Shown here: one piece after another, positions 17,593 through 25,938 of the stretch
How positions within the stretch are numbered: position 1 is the stretch's first letter
Layout of the letters: each line of letters starts with the position of its first letter
Assembly: GCF_904063065.1 (NCBI RefSeq)
Contig: NZ_CAJFCL010000009.1
Span: 62,001-126,000 of the forward strand
From: Pseudomonas paraversuta
GTDB lineage: Bacteria; Pseudomonadota; Gammaproteobacteria; Pseudomonadales; Pseudomonadaceae
Direction of reading: 5' to 3'
DNA: 64,000 nucleotides
Program-made: the position numbers and the translations under genes
The notes under the pieces: model-generated
What the model saw: the letters and a program-made list of their open reading frames with translations, nothing else
What the model was told of the DNA's origin: nothing
Database searches by the model: none

Positions 17593-18477
17593 ATGCAAGC
17601 CGCCAACCCGCGTCGCGGGTACATTTTAGGCCTCACCGCCTATATCATCTGGGGCATCTTCCCGCTCTACTTCAAACTCCTGGCCAGTGTCCCCGCGGCC
17701 GAGATCATCGTAAACCGGGTGCTCTGGTCCGCACTGTTCGGCTCTTTGTTGCTGCTGTTCTGGAAACACCCCGGCTGGTGGCAGGAACTGCGCGACAACC
17801 CCAGGCGCCTCGGCGTGCTGGCCATCAGCGGGCTGTTGATTGCGGTCAACTGGCTGACCTATGTGTGGGCGGTCAATAACGACCGCATGCTGGAAGCCAG
17901 CCTCGGCTACTACATCAACCCGCTGGTCAATGTATTGCTTGGCATGCTGCTGCTGGGGGAGCGTTTACGCCGCCTGCAATGGCTGGCCGTAGGGCTTGCC
18001 GCCCTTGGCGTGGCGCAGCAGGTGTGGCAAGTGGGCAGCCTGCCGTGGGTGTCCCTGGTGCTGGCGCTGAGCTTCGGCTTTTACGGGCTGATCCGCAAAC
18101 AGGCGCCCGTCAAGGCACTGCCCGGGCTGGTGGTCGAAACCTGGATTCTGGTGCCCATCGCCATTGGCTGGCTGCTCATGCACCCCGAGGCCAACAGTGC
18201 CCATACGGAGTTCTGGAGCAGTAAGGAAGCCTGGCTACTGGTGGCTGCAGGTCCGGCAACGTTGATCCCGCTGGTGAGCTTCAACGCCGCCGCAAGGCAC
18301 TTGCCCTACACCACCCTGGGCTTTATGCAGTACATCGCGCCGACACTGGTACTGATTCTGGCGGTGTGGGTGTTTGGCGAGCATCTGTCAGAAGCCACAC
18401 TGATGGCCTTTATGTTTATCTGGGCCGGTCTGGCGATCTATACCCTTGATGCAGTGCTGACCCTGCGCCGGGGATAG
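17593..18477 (+). CDS. rarD: RarD/EamA family DMT transporter
   Basis: A 294-residue inner-membrane protein with about ten hydrophobic helices (two EamA repeats). It opens with GYILGLTAYIIWGIFPLYFK, typical of RarD, a chloramphenicol-sensitivity-linked drug/metabolite exporter. The physiological substrate is unknown. The ATG at 17593 follows AAGGA at good spacing; a TTG at 17572 would add seven residues. It lies convergent with gcvR. Confidence 0.88.
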   Translation: MQAANPRRGYILGLTAYIIWGIFPLYFKLLASVPAAEIIVNRVLWSALFGSLLLLFWKHPGWWQELRDNPRRLGVLAISGLLIAVNWLTYVWAVNNDRMLEASLGYYINPLVNVLLGMLLLGERLRRLQWLAVGLAALGVAQQVWQVGSLPWVSLVLALSFGFYGLIRKQAPVKALPGLVVETWILVPIAIGWLLMHPEANSAHTEFWSSKEAWLLVAAGPATLIPLVSFNAAARHLPYTTLGFMQYIAPTLVLILAVWVFGEHLSEATLMAFMFIWAGLAIYTLDAVLTLRRG

Positions 18478-18572
18478 GGGGCGTGCTCAATCAGTTTCCA
18501 CAGCACGCAGGTTCTGCTGTTGTGCAGCGCGGGAAGCGAGGCTGAATCATTCCAAACCAGCTTCGCGCAACA

Positions 18573-18596
18573 CGGCCCTGCGCAACAGCAGGGCCG
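18573..18596. terminator. Hairpin between convergent rarD and gcvR
   Basis: CGGCCCTG and CAGGGCCG form an 8-bp GC-rich stem with an 8-nt loop, just beyond the gcvR stop. It has no clear T-run on either strand, so it may be a weak bidirectional terminator. Confidence 0.45.
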
Positions 18597-18600
18597 GCCC

Positions 18601-19119
18601 CTAGTCCTCGGGGCGCAACTCGAGCCCGACCATCAACTCGTCGGCCAGGGTTTCCAGGCGCGCCTGCAACACCTCCAGCGAGAGCGTCAGCGGTACCGCC
18701 AGAATGGCCTCGGCATGAAACAGCGGCTCGTTGCTCATGGGCGCGGGTCGCACATCCGTCACCAGACGCTCCAGATTCACTCCCTGCTCCGTCAGCACCC
18801 GGGTAATGTCGCGCACTATGCCCGGACGGTCATTTCCCACCAGATCCATGGCAATCGGCTTCCAGGTGCAAGACTGCTCGATCCCGCTTTCGGCGATCAA
18901 CACCCGAATCCCGTCCGGCGCCAGGCCGTGCAGCGCAGCGATCAATTCATCATGGGCTTCAGCCGGCACGCCTACGCGCAAGATCCCGGCGAATTGCCCG
19001 GCCATCCGTGACATCCGGCTTTCCAGCCAGTTGCCGCCATGCTCGGCGATGCATTGGGCAATACGTTCGACCTGCCCGGCCTTGTCCGGGGCAAAGACCG
19101 TAATCACAAGATGGTTCAT
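18601..19119 (-). CDS. gcvR: Glycine cleavage system regulator (GcvR-like, two ACT domains)
   Basis: A 172-residue protein made of two ACT domains. The first starts MNHLVITVFAPDKAGQVERIAQ, and the second contains LVGNDRPGIVRDITRVLTEQGVNLE. In E. coli GcvR binds glycine and controls GcvA action on the glycine cleavage operon. Here it sits next to malate synthase G and about 16 kb from the glycine-producing betaine pathway. ACT-only proteins can serve other amino-acid sensing roles. Confidence 0.82.
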   Translation of the reverse strand: MNHLVITVFAPDKAGQVERIAQCIAEHGGNWLESRMSRMAGQFAGILRVGVPAEAHDELIAALHGLAPDGIRVLIAESGIEQSCTWKPIAMDLVGNDRPGIVRDITRVLTEQGVNLERLVTDVRPAPMSNEPLFHAEAILAVPLTLSLEVLQARLETLADELMVGLELRPED

Positions 19120-19344
19120 GGCGGGGACTCTCTTGTTAGGGGTCGGATGAGTATAGGCAAGACCTCGGGTGCCACTTCAGGTGCCACAAAAACACCTCGA
19201 AAAAACAAATTGTGTACTGTTTTTAGAATTATCTGGAACAAGCTGTACAATTCTTGAGAACATCCTGTTCTTCTGTATGACCGATAGCGTACAAATGGTC
19301 GCAGAACGACGTGATTAGTCTGATTTTCACATCTGCAATTGATC

Positions 19345-19372
19345 ATGTAGTATCCCTTGGCGACCACTACAT
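19345..19372 (+). promoter_or_regulatory. RccR-like operator upstream of glcB
   Basis: ATGTAGT-N14-ACTACAT is a perfect 7-bp inverted repeat. From memory, the KDPG-responsive RpiR-type regulator RccR binds TGTAG...CTACA half-sites and controls glcB in P. fluorescens; the spacer rule needs checking. The site ends 118 bp upstream of the glcB ATG. Confidence 0.55.
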
Positions 19373-19396
19373 AATTTGTAATATGGTTCGCCAAGG
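19355..19396. repeat. Inverted repeat in the glcB leader
   Basis: CCTTGGCGA (19355-19363) and TCGCCAAGG (19388-19396) are perfect 9-bp arms around a 24-nt AT-rich loop, overlapping the RccR-like site. It could be an operator or an mRNA 5' hairpin. Confidence 0.6.
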
Positions 19397-19490
19397 TGTC
19401 TGCTACACCCCGCACAACCCCGCCAGCATGAGCTAACGCGGTGTTTTAAGAAGCGCTCCAGGCTTTAAATAAAAATGAGTGAGGCAAGCA

Positions 19491-21668
19491 ATGACTGAAC
19501 ACGTTCACGTCGGTGGCCTGCAGGTCGCCAAAGTCCTGTTCGACTTCGTAAACAACGAAGCCATTCCCGGTACCGGCCTCGACGCCGACCAGTTCTGGGC
19601 CGGTGCCGACAAGGTTATTCATGACCTGGCACCCAAGAACAAAGCACTGCTCGCCAAACGCGATGATTTGCAGGCGCGGATCGACGCCTGGCACCAGGCT
19701 CAGGCCGGCAAGGCCCATGACGCCGTGGCTTATAAAGCCTTCTTGCAAGACATCGGGTATCTGCAGCCAGAAGCGGCGGATTTCCAGGCAACGACACAGA
19801 ACGTCGACGACGAAATCGCCCGCATGGCAGGTCCCCAACTGGTGGTCCCGGTGATGAATGCGCGCTTTGCCCTCAACGCCTCGAACGCCCGCTGGGGGTC
19901 GTTGTATGACGCGTTGTACGGCACCGATGCCATCAGCGAAACCGATGGCGCCACCCGGGGCAAAGGCTACAACAAGGTCCGTGGCGACAAAGTGATCGCC
20001 TTCGCCCGCGCCTTCCTCGACGACGCCGCGCCCCTGGCAACAGGTTCCCACGTTGACGCCACAGGCTACGCCATTGTTGGCGGCGCCTTGCAGGTGAGCC
20101 TCAAGGGCGGCGCCAGCAGCGGCCTGCGCGACACTGCGCAACTGACCGGCTACCACGGCGCGGCCGCGGCACCGACCGCCGTGTTGCTCAAACACAATGG
20201 CCTGCACTTCGAAATCCAGATCGACGCTGCCAGCCCGGTCGGCCAGACCGACGCTGCCGGGGTCAAAGACGTGCTGATGGAAGCCGCGCTGACCACCATC
20301 ATGGACTGCGAAGACTCAGTCGCCGCCGTCGATGCTGACGACAAGGTGGTGATCTACCGCAACTGGCTCGGCCTGATGAAGGGCGACCTGAGCGAGCAAG
20401 TATCCAAGGGCGGCACAACCTTCACCCGCACCATGAACCCGGACCGCGAATACACCGCGCCCGACGGCGGCACTGTCAGCCTGCACGGCCGGTCGTTGTT
20501 GTTCGTGCGTAACGTGGGTCACTTGATGACCATCGATGCGATCCTCGACAAAGACGGCAACGAAGTACCTGAAGGCATTCTCGACGGCCTGCTGACCAGC
20601 CTGGCAGCGATCCATAGCCTCAATGGCAAAGCGACCCGCACCAACAGCCGCACCGGGTCGGTGTACATCGTCAAACCGAAAATGCACGGCGCTGAAGAAG
20701 CGGCGTTCACCAACGAGCTGTTCGGCCGCATCGAAGATGTCCTGAAGCTGCCACGCAACACGCTCAAAGTCGGGATCATGGACGAAGAGCGCCGCACCAC
20801 CATCAACCTCAAGGCCTGCATCAAGGCCGCCAGCGAGCGGGTGGTGTTTATCAACACCGGCTTCTTGGACCGTACTGGCGACGAGATTCACACCTCGATG
20901 GAAGCCGGGCCAATGGTGCGCAAGGCGGACATGAAGTCCGAGAAATGGATTAGCGCGTACGAAAACAACAACGTCGATGTCGGCTTGAGTACTGGCCTGC
21001 AAGGTCGTGCGCAAATCGGTAAAGGCATGTGGGCCATGCCCGACCTGATGGCTGCCATGCTGGAGCAGAAAATCGCTCACCCGCTGGCCGGCGCCAACAC
21101 CGCCTGGGTGCCTTCGCCGACGGCAGCCGCCCTGCATGCGCTGCACTACCACAAGGTTGACGTGTTCGCCCGTCAGGCCGAACTGGCCAAACGCGCCCCG
21201 GCCTCCGTGGACGACATCCTGACCATCCCGCTGGCCGTTAGCCCGCAGTGGACGCCCGAGCAGATCCAGAACGAACTGGACAACAACTCCCAGGGCATTC
21301 TCGGTTACGTGGTGCGCTGGATCGACCAGGGCGTTGGTTGTTCGAAAGTACCGGACATCAATGACATCGGCCTGATGGAAGACCGTGCGACGCTGCGCAT
21401 TTCCAGCCAGCACATCGCCAACTGGCTGCGCCATGGCATCGTCAACCAGACCCAGGTACTTGAAAGCCTCAAGCGCATGGCTCCGGTGGTCGACCGTCAA
21501 AATGCCAACGACGCGCTGTACCGTCCGCTGGCACCGGACTTCGACAGCAACATCGCCTTCCAGGCAGCGGTTGAACTGGTGATCGAAGGCAGCAAACAGC
21601 CAAACGGATACACCGAGCCTGTTCTGCACCGTCGTCGTCGCGAGTTCAAAGCCAGGAATGGTTTGTAA
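19491..21668 (+). CDS. glcB: Malate synthase G
   Basis: A 725-residue monomeric malate synthase that condenses glyoxylate and acetyl-CoA to malate, closing the glyoxylate shunt during growth on acetate, fatty acids or glycolate. Markers are TIMDCEDSVAAVDADDKV, RNVGHLMT, YIVKPKMHGAEEAAF and VGIMDEERRTTINLKACI. The length is as expected. The start ATG at 19491 (MTEHVHVGGLQ) fits the family; a frame start four codons upstream is discounted. The shunt serves the neighbouring fatty-acid and acetyl-CoA-yielding carnitine routes. Confidence 0.97.
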   Translation: MTEHVHVGGLQVAKVLFDFVNNEAIPGTGLDADQFWAGADKVIHDLAPKNKALLAKRDDLQARIDAWHQAQAGKAHDAVAYKAFLQDIGYLQPEAADFQATTQNVDDEIARMAGPQLVVPVMNARFALNASNARWGSLYDALYGTDAISETDGATRGKGYNKVRGDKVIAFARAFLDDAAPLATGSHVDATGYAIVGGALQVSLKGGASSGLRDTAQLTGYHGAAAAPTAVLLKHNGLHFEIQIDAASPVGQTDAAGVKDVLMEAALTTIMDCEDSVAAVDADDKVVIYRNWLGLMKGDLSEQVSKGGTTFTRTMNPDREYTAPDGGTVSLHGRSLLFVRNVGHLMTIDAILDKDGNEVPEGILDGLLTSLAAIHSLNGKATRTNSRTGSVYIVKPKMHGAEEAAFTNELFGRIEDVLKLPRNTLKVGIMDEERRTTINLKACIKAASERVVFINTGFLDRTGDEIHTSMEAGPMVRKADMKSEKWISAYENNNVDVGLSTGLQGRAQIGKGMWAMPDLMAAMLEQKIAHPLAGANTAWVPSPTAAALHALHYHKVDVFARQAELAKRAPASVDDILTIPLAVSPQWTPEQIQNELDNNSQGILGYVVRWIDQGVGCSKVPDINDIGLMEDRATLRISSQHIANWLRHGIVNQTQVLESLKRMAPVVDRQNANDALYRPLAPDFDSNIAFQAAVELVIEGSKQPNGYTEPVLHRRRREFKARNGL

Positions 21669-21681
21669 CAAACCCCGAAAA

Positions 21682-21723
21682 CCGCAAGCCCCTGCAGAGC
21701 GCTGTCTTTGCAGGGGCTTGCGG
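21682..21723 (+). terminator. glcB hairpin 1
   Basis: A perfect 15-bp stem CCGCAAGCCCCTGCA / TGCAGGGGCTTGCGG with a 12-nt loop, starting 13 bases after the glcB stop. There is no long T-run after it. Confidence 0.7.
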
Positions 21724-21739
21724 GTCCCGGGATATTCTC

Positions 21740-21776
21740 AATAACGCCGTGTTTACCCTGTAAACACGGCGTTATT
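21740..21776. terminator. glcB hairpin 2: perfect 17-bp stem, 3-nt loop
   Basis: Arms 21740-21756 and 21760-21776 pair perfectly around the loop CCT (AATAACGCCGTGTTTAC and its complement). The flanking bases are AT-rich (GTTTAAA). It lies between convergent glcB and the response-regulator gene, so it is likely a bidirectional terminator. Confidence 0.75.
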
Positions 21777-21859
21777 GTTTAAAGCCCTCCCGCACCAGCT
21801 CGCCCCTGCAGTTGAGATCGCCGTTGTTCAAGCGAACCGCATTGCGGCCATGTGCCGGG

Positions 21860-22300
21860 CTACAACGCCAGTTCCTGCTTGATCAGCTTGAGCAACTTGG
21901 CGGTGTCGATAGGTTTGAGCAGGAAATCCACCACGTTGAGGTGCATCGCATCGATGGCATCACGCACTCCTGCATCGCCCGACATGATGATGATCGGCAT
22001 GCTTGCCCGCTCGGATGCGCGCACTTTGCGGATCAGGTGCAGGCCATCGTGGGGCACCATGCGCAAATCGGTGAGTATCAGCCCGATGGAGTGTTCAGAC
22101 TTCAACAACGCCAGCGCCTGACGTTCATTTCTTGCGGTCACACACTCAATGCCGCTCAAGGTCAAAAACTCCGCCAGCAACTCGCAGGCCAACTCATCAT
22201 CGTCAACAATCAACACCCCATGCTGCTCCGGCACAGGTGTTCGCATCACCTCGTTCAAGGCCTCGCGTTCGGCGTCGGTCAATATGTCGTGTTCAGTCAT
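21860..22300 (-). CDS. Single-domain response regulator
   Basis: A 146-residue protein with a lone REC domain (about 27-143) after a short acidic leader. The acidic pair is in VLIVDDDELA, the phosphoacceptor Asp in GLILTDLRMVPHDGL, the conserved Ser/Thr in PIIIMSGDAG and the Lys in DFLLKPID. There is no output domain, so it likely acts by protein contact, CheY-like. The ATG at 22300 (MTEHDILTDAER) is chosen over 22330. No histidine kinase is adjacent. Confidence 0.85.
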   Translation of the reverse strand: MTEHDILTDAEREALNEVMRTPVPEQHGVLIVDDDELACELLAEFLTLSGIECVTARNERQALALLKSEHSIGLILTDLRMVPHDGLHLIRKVRASERASMPIIIMSGDAGVRDAIDAMHLNVVDFLLKPIDTAKLLKLIKQELAL

Positions 22301-22573
22301 GCGGCTCTCGTAAACTGTCCTGCCGGTCAAATATCCCAGCGTTAAAGTCGGTTAATCCTTGATCGGATCAATGTGCACCCAGATCAGAGTAATTCCAAGT
22401 CCGGCATCAGGGTAAACAAGGAAATAGTCTGTAAGCATTCGCAAAAACTTCAACAGGCCTCTTCCCCATAGACTTACGTCCAATGGGCACCCGCGCCCAG
22501 ACAACCGAGCATGAGGGTCACAACACGCCATGGGCCCGCCCCGTCCCGTCATAACAACAATGCGGTAATGGTA

Positions 22574-24508
22574 ATGAGTAAATCGGATGCATTTCTCCAG
22601 GCAGGGAAAACTGCGGTGCTGCAGAACATTCACGGCACCATGCAATTCTTGCAGCGATTCCCGCCCTTCAACCAAATGGAAAATACGCACCTGGCATTCC
22701 TGGTGGAGCAATGCCAGCTGCGCTTCTACGGGCCCGGTGAGAGCATCATCCGACCGACTGACGGGCCGGTGGATCACTTCTATATCGTCAAGCAGGGCCG
22801 GGTGGTGGGCGAACGGACCCATGTAGGCCGTGAAGACGCCGAGACCACCTTTGAAATCACTGCCGGCGAGTGCTTTCCGCTGGCCGCGTTGCTGGGCGAG
22901 CGCGCCACCCGTACCGAACATCTGGCCGCCGAAGACACCTTTTGCCTACAACTGAACAAGCCTGCATTTATCAAATTGTTCGCCCTGTCCGACGAGTTCC
23001 GCGACTTTGCCCTGCGTGGCGTCAGCAGCTTGCTCGACAAGGTCAATCAACAGGTGCAGCGGAAAGCCGTAGAAACCCTCGGCACGCAATATTCACTCAA
23101 CACCCGCCTCGGTGAACTGGCCATGCGCCACCCGGTGACCTGTCTGCCGGACACCGCACTGCGTGAAGCTGTGCGCCTGATGCACGAACAGCAGGTGGGC
23201 AGCATTGTGGTGGTGGACGGGCACAAAGCGCCGCTGGGCATCTTCACCCTGCGCGACCTGCGCCAGGTGGTGGCCAGCGGGATTCAGGATTTCGCCCAAA
23301 CCATCGACCTGTACATGACCCCCGGGCCGTTTTACCTGTCCCCCGATCACAGCGCCTTCGACGCCGCCATCGCCATGACCGAGCGCCATATTGCCCATGT
23401 GTGCCTGGTCAAGGATCAGCGCCTGTGCGGCGTAGTCTCCGAGCGCGATCTGTTTTCTCTGCAACGGGTTGACCTGGTTCATCTGGCCCGCACCATCCGT
23501 CATGCCCCCCGGCTGGAAAACCTGATCAGCCTGCGCGGCGAGATCGGGCAACTGGTGGAACGCATGCTGGCCCACGGCGCGTCCTCAACCCAGATCACTC
23601 ATATCATCACCCAGCTCAACGACCACACCGTGTGCCGGGTCATCGAGCTGGTGCTGGCCGACCGTGGCGATCCTGGCGTGCCCTTCAGCTGGCTGTGCTT
23701 TGGCAGCGAAGGGCGACGCGAGCAAACCCTGCATACCGACCAGGACAACGGCATTTTATTCGAGGCCAGGGACGCCACCCAGGCCGCTGAAATCCGCCAG
23801 CGCCTGCTGCCCATCGCACAGCAGATCAACCATCATCTGGCGGCATGCGGCTTTACCCTGTGCAAGGGCAATGTCATGGCCGGCAACCCGGAACTGTGCT
23901 TGTCGCGCGCCGAATGGGCCCGCCGTTTCGCCGCCTTCATTCGCGAGGCAACCCCCGAAAACCTGTTGGCCTCGAGCATCTATTTCGACCTGCGGGTGGT
24001 CTGGGGTGACGAACAGGGCTGCCAGCAACTGCGCCGCGGCATTCTCGAACAAGTGGCCGACAACCGCCTGTTCCAGCGCATGATGGCCGCCAACGCCCTG
24101 CGCCATAGCCCACCGGTGGGGCGTTTCCGTGAGTTTGTACTGGAGCGCAAAGGCAGCGACAAAGCCACCCTGGACCTCAAGGTGCAGGGCCTCACGCCGT
24201 TCGTCGACGGTGCACGGCTGCTGGCTCTGGCCCACGGCGTGGAAGCCAACAACACCCTGGAACGCCTGCGCCAGCTGGTGACCCAGGAAGTGATCGAGGC
24301 ACTGGATGGCGCGGCCTATGAAGAGGCCTACCACTTCATCCAGCAAACCCGCATGCAACAGCACCAGTTGCAAACCCGGGAAAACCGCCCGTATTCCAAC
24401 CGTGTCGACCCGGACAGCCTGAACCAGCTGGACCGGCGCATCCTGCGTGAAGCCCTGCGCCAGGCCCAGCGCCTGCAGAGCAGCCTGGCCCTGCGGTATC
24501 AACTATGA
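22574..24508 (+). CDS. cNMP-binding / CBS / DUF294 nucleotidyltransferase-like signalling protein
   Basis: A 644-residue cytoplasmic protein. Its parts are a cyclic-nucleotide-binding-like domain (about 20-135), a CBS pair (about 165-285; MRHPVTCLPDTALREAVRLM), a GlnD/GlnE-like nucleotidyltransferase core (about 330-450; GSEGRREQTLHTDQDNG) and a DUF294 C-terminal helical domain (about 480-625). The G-S and D-x-D residues of the transferase site are present, so activity is plausible. Substrate and ligand are unknown. It overlaps the downstream exonuclease by four bases (ATGA), a conserved pairing in Pseudomonas. The ATG at 22574 is preferred over 22511. Confidence 0.85.
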   Translation: MSKSDAFLQAGKTAVLQNIHGTMQFLQRFPPFNQMENTHLAFLVEQCQLRFYGPGESIIRPTDGPVDHFYIVKQGRVVGERTHVGREDAETTFEITAGECFPLAALLGERATRTEHLAAEDTFCLQLNKPAFIKLFALSDEFRDFALRGVSSLLDKVNQQVQRKAVETLGTQYSLNTRLGELAMRHPVTCLPDTALREAVRLMHEQQVGSIVVVDGHKAPLGIFTLRDLRQVVASGIQDFAQTIDLYMTPGPFYLSPDHSAFDAAIAMTERHIAHVCLVKDQRLCGVVSERDLFSLQRVDLVHLARTIRHAPRLENLISLRGEIGQLVERMLAHGASSTQITHIITQLNDHTVCRVIELVLADRGDPGVPFSWLCFGSEGRREQTLHTDQDNGILFEARDATQAAEIRQRLLPIAQQINHHLAACGFTLCKGNVMAGNPELCLSRAEWARRFAAFIREATPENLLASSIYFDLRVVWGDEQGCQQLRRGILEQVADNRLFQRMMAANALRHSPPVGRFREFVLERKGSDKATLDLKVQGLTPFVDGARLLALAHGVEANNTLERLRQLVTQEVIEALDGAAYEEAYHFIQQTRMQQHQLQTRENRPYSNRVDPDSLNQLDRRILREALRQAQRLQSSLALRYQL

Positions 24509-25215
24509 GCCTGCTGTCCTGGTTGCTGCCGCGTAAAAAGCCGGTCTTGAGCCCTGAGCAACAACAACGGGTGCTGCAACTGCCGGCACCACCCGGGCTG
24601 AGCGAGGCCTCACTGCGCCAACAGCGCTGGGTGGTGGTCGACCTGGAAACCAGCGGCCTGAACCTCAATCGCGACCAGGTGCTGTCGATTGGCGCGATGG
24701 TCATCGAAGATGGTGCCATCGATCTGGGCCAGGCGTTCGAACGCACCCTGTTGCGCCCCGACAACACCCTCAACCCCAGCGTGTTGCTGCATGGTCTGAG
24801 CCCGGAAGCAATTGCCGCGGGCAGTGATCCGGTGGATGCCCTGCTGGACTTTATGGCCTTTGTCGGTGACAGCCCGCTGCTGGCCTTTCACGCCCCATTT
24901 GACCAGCACATGCTGGGGCGTGCCCTTAAAGACAGCCTGGGCTACCGCCTGCAGCACCCGTTTCTGGATGTGGCGGCCCTGGCGCCGATGCTGTGCCCGC
25001 AGGTCAATCCGCGAGAGGCGGGGCTTGATCACTGGATCCGGCACTTCAACCTGCAAGTCGAAGACCGCCACAACGCCAGCGCCGACGCCCTGGTCACAGC
25101 CGAACTGGCGTTGATCCTGTTCAGCCGCGCACGCACGCAACAGATCGACAGCCCCCTGGCCCTGCAGCAGCGGCTAAACCAATGGCAGCGACGCAAACAA
25201 GCCCATAGCTTCTGA
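24505..25215 (+). CDS. DnaQ-like 3'-5' exonuclease (DEDDh)
   Basis: A 236-residue exonuclease of the DNA polymerase III epsilon / RNase T fold. ExoI is VVVDLETSGLNLNRDQVLSIG with the D-E pair, ExoII is LLAFHAPFDQHML, and ExoIII is HNASADALVTAEL with the catalytic His and Asp, so all five catalytic residues are present. It is translationally coupled to the DUF294 protein. It is probably not the replicative DnaQ but a stand-alone proofreading or RNA/DNA trimming enzyme. Confidence 0.88.
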   Translation: MSLLSWLLPRKKPVLSPEQQQRVLQLPAPPGLSEASLRQQRWVVVDLETSGLNLNRDQVLSIGAMVIEDGAIDLGQAFERTLLRPDNTLNPSVLLHGLSPEAIAAGSDPVDALLDFMAFVGDSPLLAFHAPFDQHMLGRALKDSLGYRLQHPFLDVAALAPMLCPQVNPREAGLDHWIRHFNLQVEDRHNASADALVTAELALILFSRARTQQIDSPLALQQRLNQWQRRKQAHSF

Positions 25216-25260
25216 CACCGGACTCGACTCCTGAAGCGACACCACAGCTGACTTCACACC

Positions 25261-25321
25261 GGTAGGAGCGAGCTTGCTCGCGCGCCTTTCATGGCTGCGC
25301 CAAAGAGCTCGCGCCTGCAGG
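25261..25321. repeat. REPIN
   Basis: TAGGAGCGAGCTTGCTCGCG and an inverted partner AGCTCGCGCCTGCAG around a 20-nt loop, after the exonuclease gene. Confidence 0.8.
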
Positions 25322-25378
25322 CTATTTACCTTCCGATGAGTGTCAATTGCGCATGCCCATTGCCTCTGACACAATCGC

Positions 25379-25393
25379 GAATAGTTATCGTTA
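25379..25393. promoter_or_regulatory. Possible Fur box before the iron sigma gene
   Basis: GAATAGTTATCGTTA, eight bases upstream of the first ATG of the sigma factor gene, resembles half of a Fur box (TGATTATCATT, 8 of 11 matched in the best segment). It is expected on functional grounds but the match is weak. Confidence 0.3.
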
Positions 25394-25401
25394 GTTAATG
25401 C

Positions 25402-25938
25402 ATGTATTCGGTGATGCCCTTGTCGTCAGTCCAAACCCCCCACAGTGAACTGGTTGGAGCGCTTTACCGCGACCATCGCGGTTGGCTGCTGGCGTGGTTG
25501 CGACGCAATGTGGCCTGCCCGCAACGGGCGGAAGACTTGAGCCAGGACACTTTCGTGCGCCTGCTGGGCCGTGAAGACCTCAAGGCCCCCCGCGAACCCC
25601 GGGCTTTTCTGGCCGCCATTGCCAAAGGCCTGCTGTTTGACCATTTTCGCCGCGCTGCCCTGGAACAGGCCTACCTCAACGAGCTGATGCTGATCCCCGA
25701 TGCCGAGCAACCCTCGCCCGAAGAGCAGCAACTGATCCTCGAAGACCTCAAAGCCATCGACCGCCTGCTGGCCAAACTCTCGAGCAAATCCCGGGCGGCC
25801 TACCTCTATAGCCGTATCGACGGCCTGACCCACGCTGAAATTGCCCAACGCCTCGGCGTATCGGTGCCCCGCGTGCGCCAATATCTGGCCCAGGGCATCC
25901 GCCAGTGCTACATCGCCCTGTATGGCGAGCCGGCATGA
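25402..25938 (+). CDS. foxI: Iron-starvation ECF sigma factor (FecI/FoxI type)
   Basis: A 178-residue ECF sigma. Region 2 (about 15-85) reads HSELVGALYRDHRGWLLAWLRR, then AEDLSQDTFVRLL. Region 4 (about 115-170) contains ALAEIAQRLGVS-like sequence (HAEIAQRLGVSVPRVRQYLAQG). It directs RNA polymerase to the TonB-receptor promoter when FecR is signalled. The order sigma, FecR, STN-TonB receptor, PepSY protein, small protein matches P. aeruginosa foxIRAB and the gene after it, so the fox name is proposed by synteny. ATG at 25414 is an alternative start. Confidence 0.82.
   Translation: MYSVMPLSSVQTPHSELVGALYRDHRGWLLAWLRRNVACPQRAEDLSQDTFVRLLGREDLKAPREPRAFLAAIAKGLLFDHFRRAALEQAYLNELMLIPDAEQPSPEEQQLILEDLKAIDRLLAKLSSKSRAAYLYSRIDGLTHAEIAQRLGVSVPRVRQYLAQGIRQCYIALYGEPA

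Larger units (their letters stand above)
19120..19490 (+). promoter_or_regulatory. glcB upstream region (371 bp without a gene)
   Basis: An AT-rich intergenic region between gcvR and glcB. It holds a 15-bp palindrome AGAACA-TCC-TGTTCT (19257-19271), an RccR-like inverted repeat (19345-19372) and a long inverted repeat (19355-19396). No open reading frame here looks real. Confidence 0.6.
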
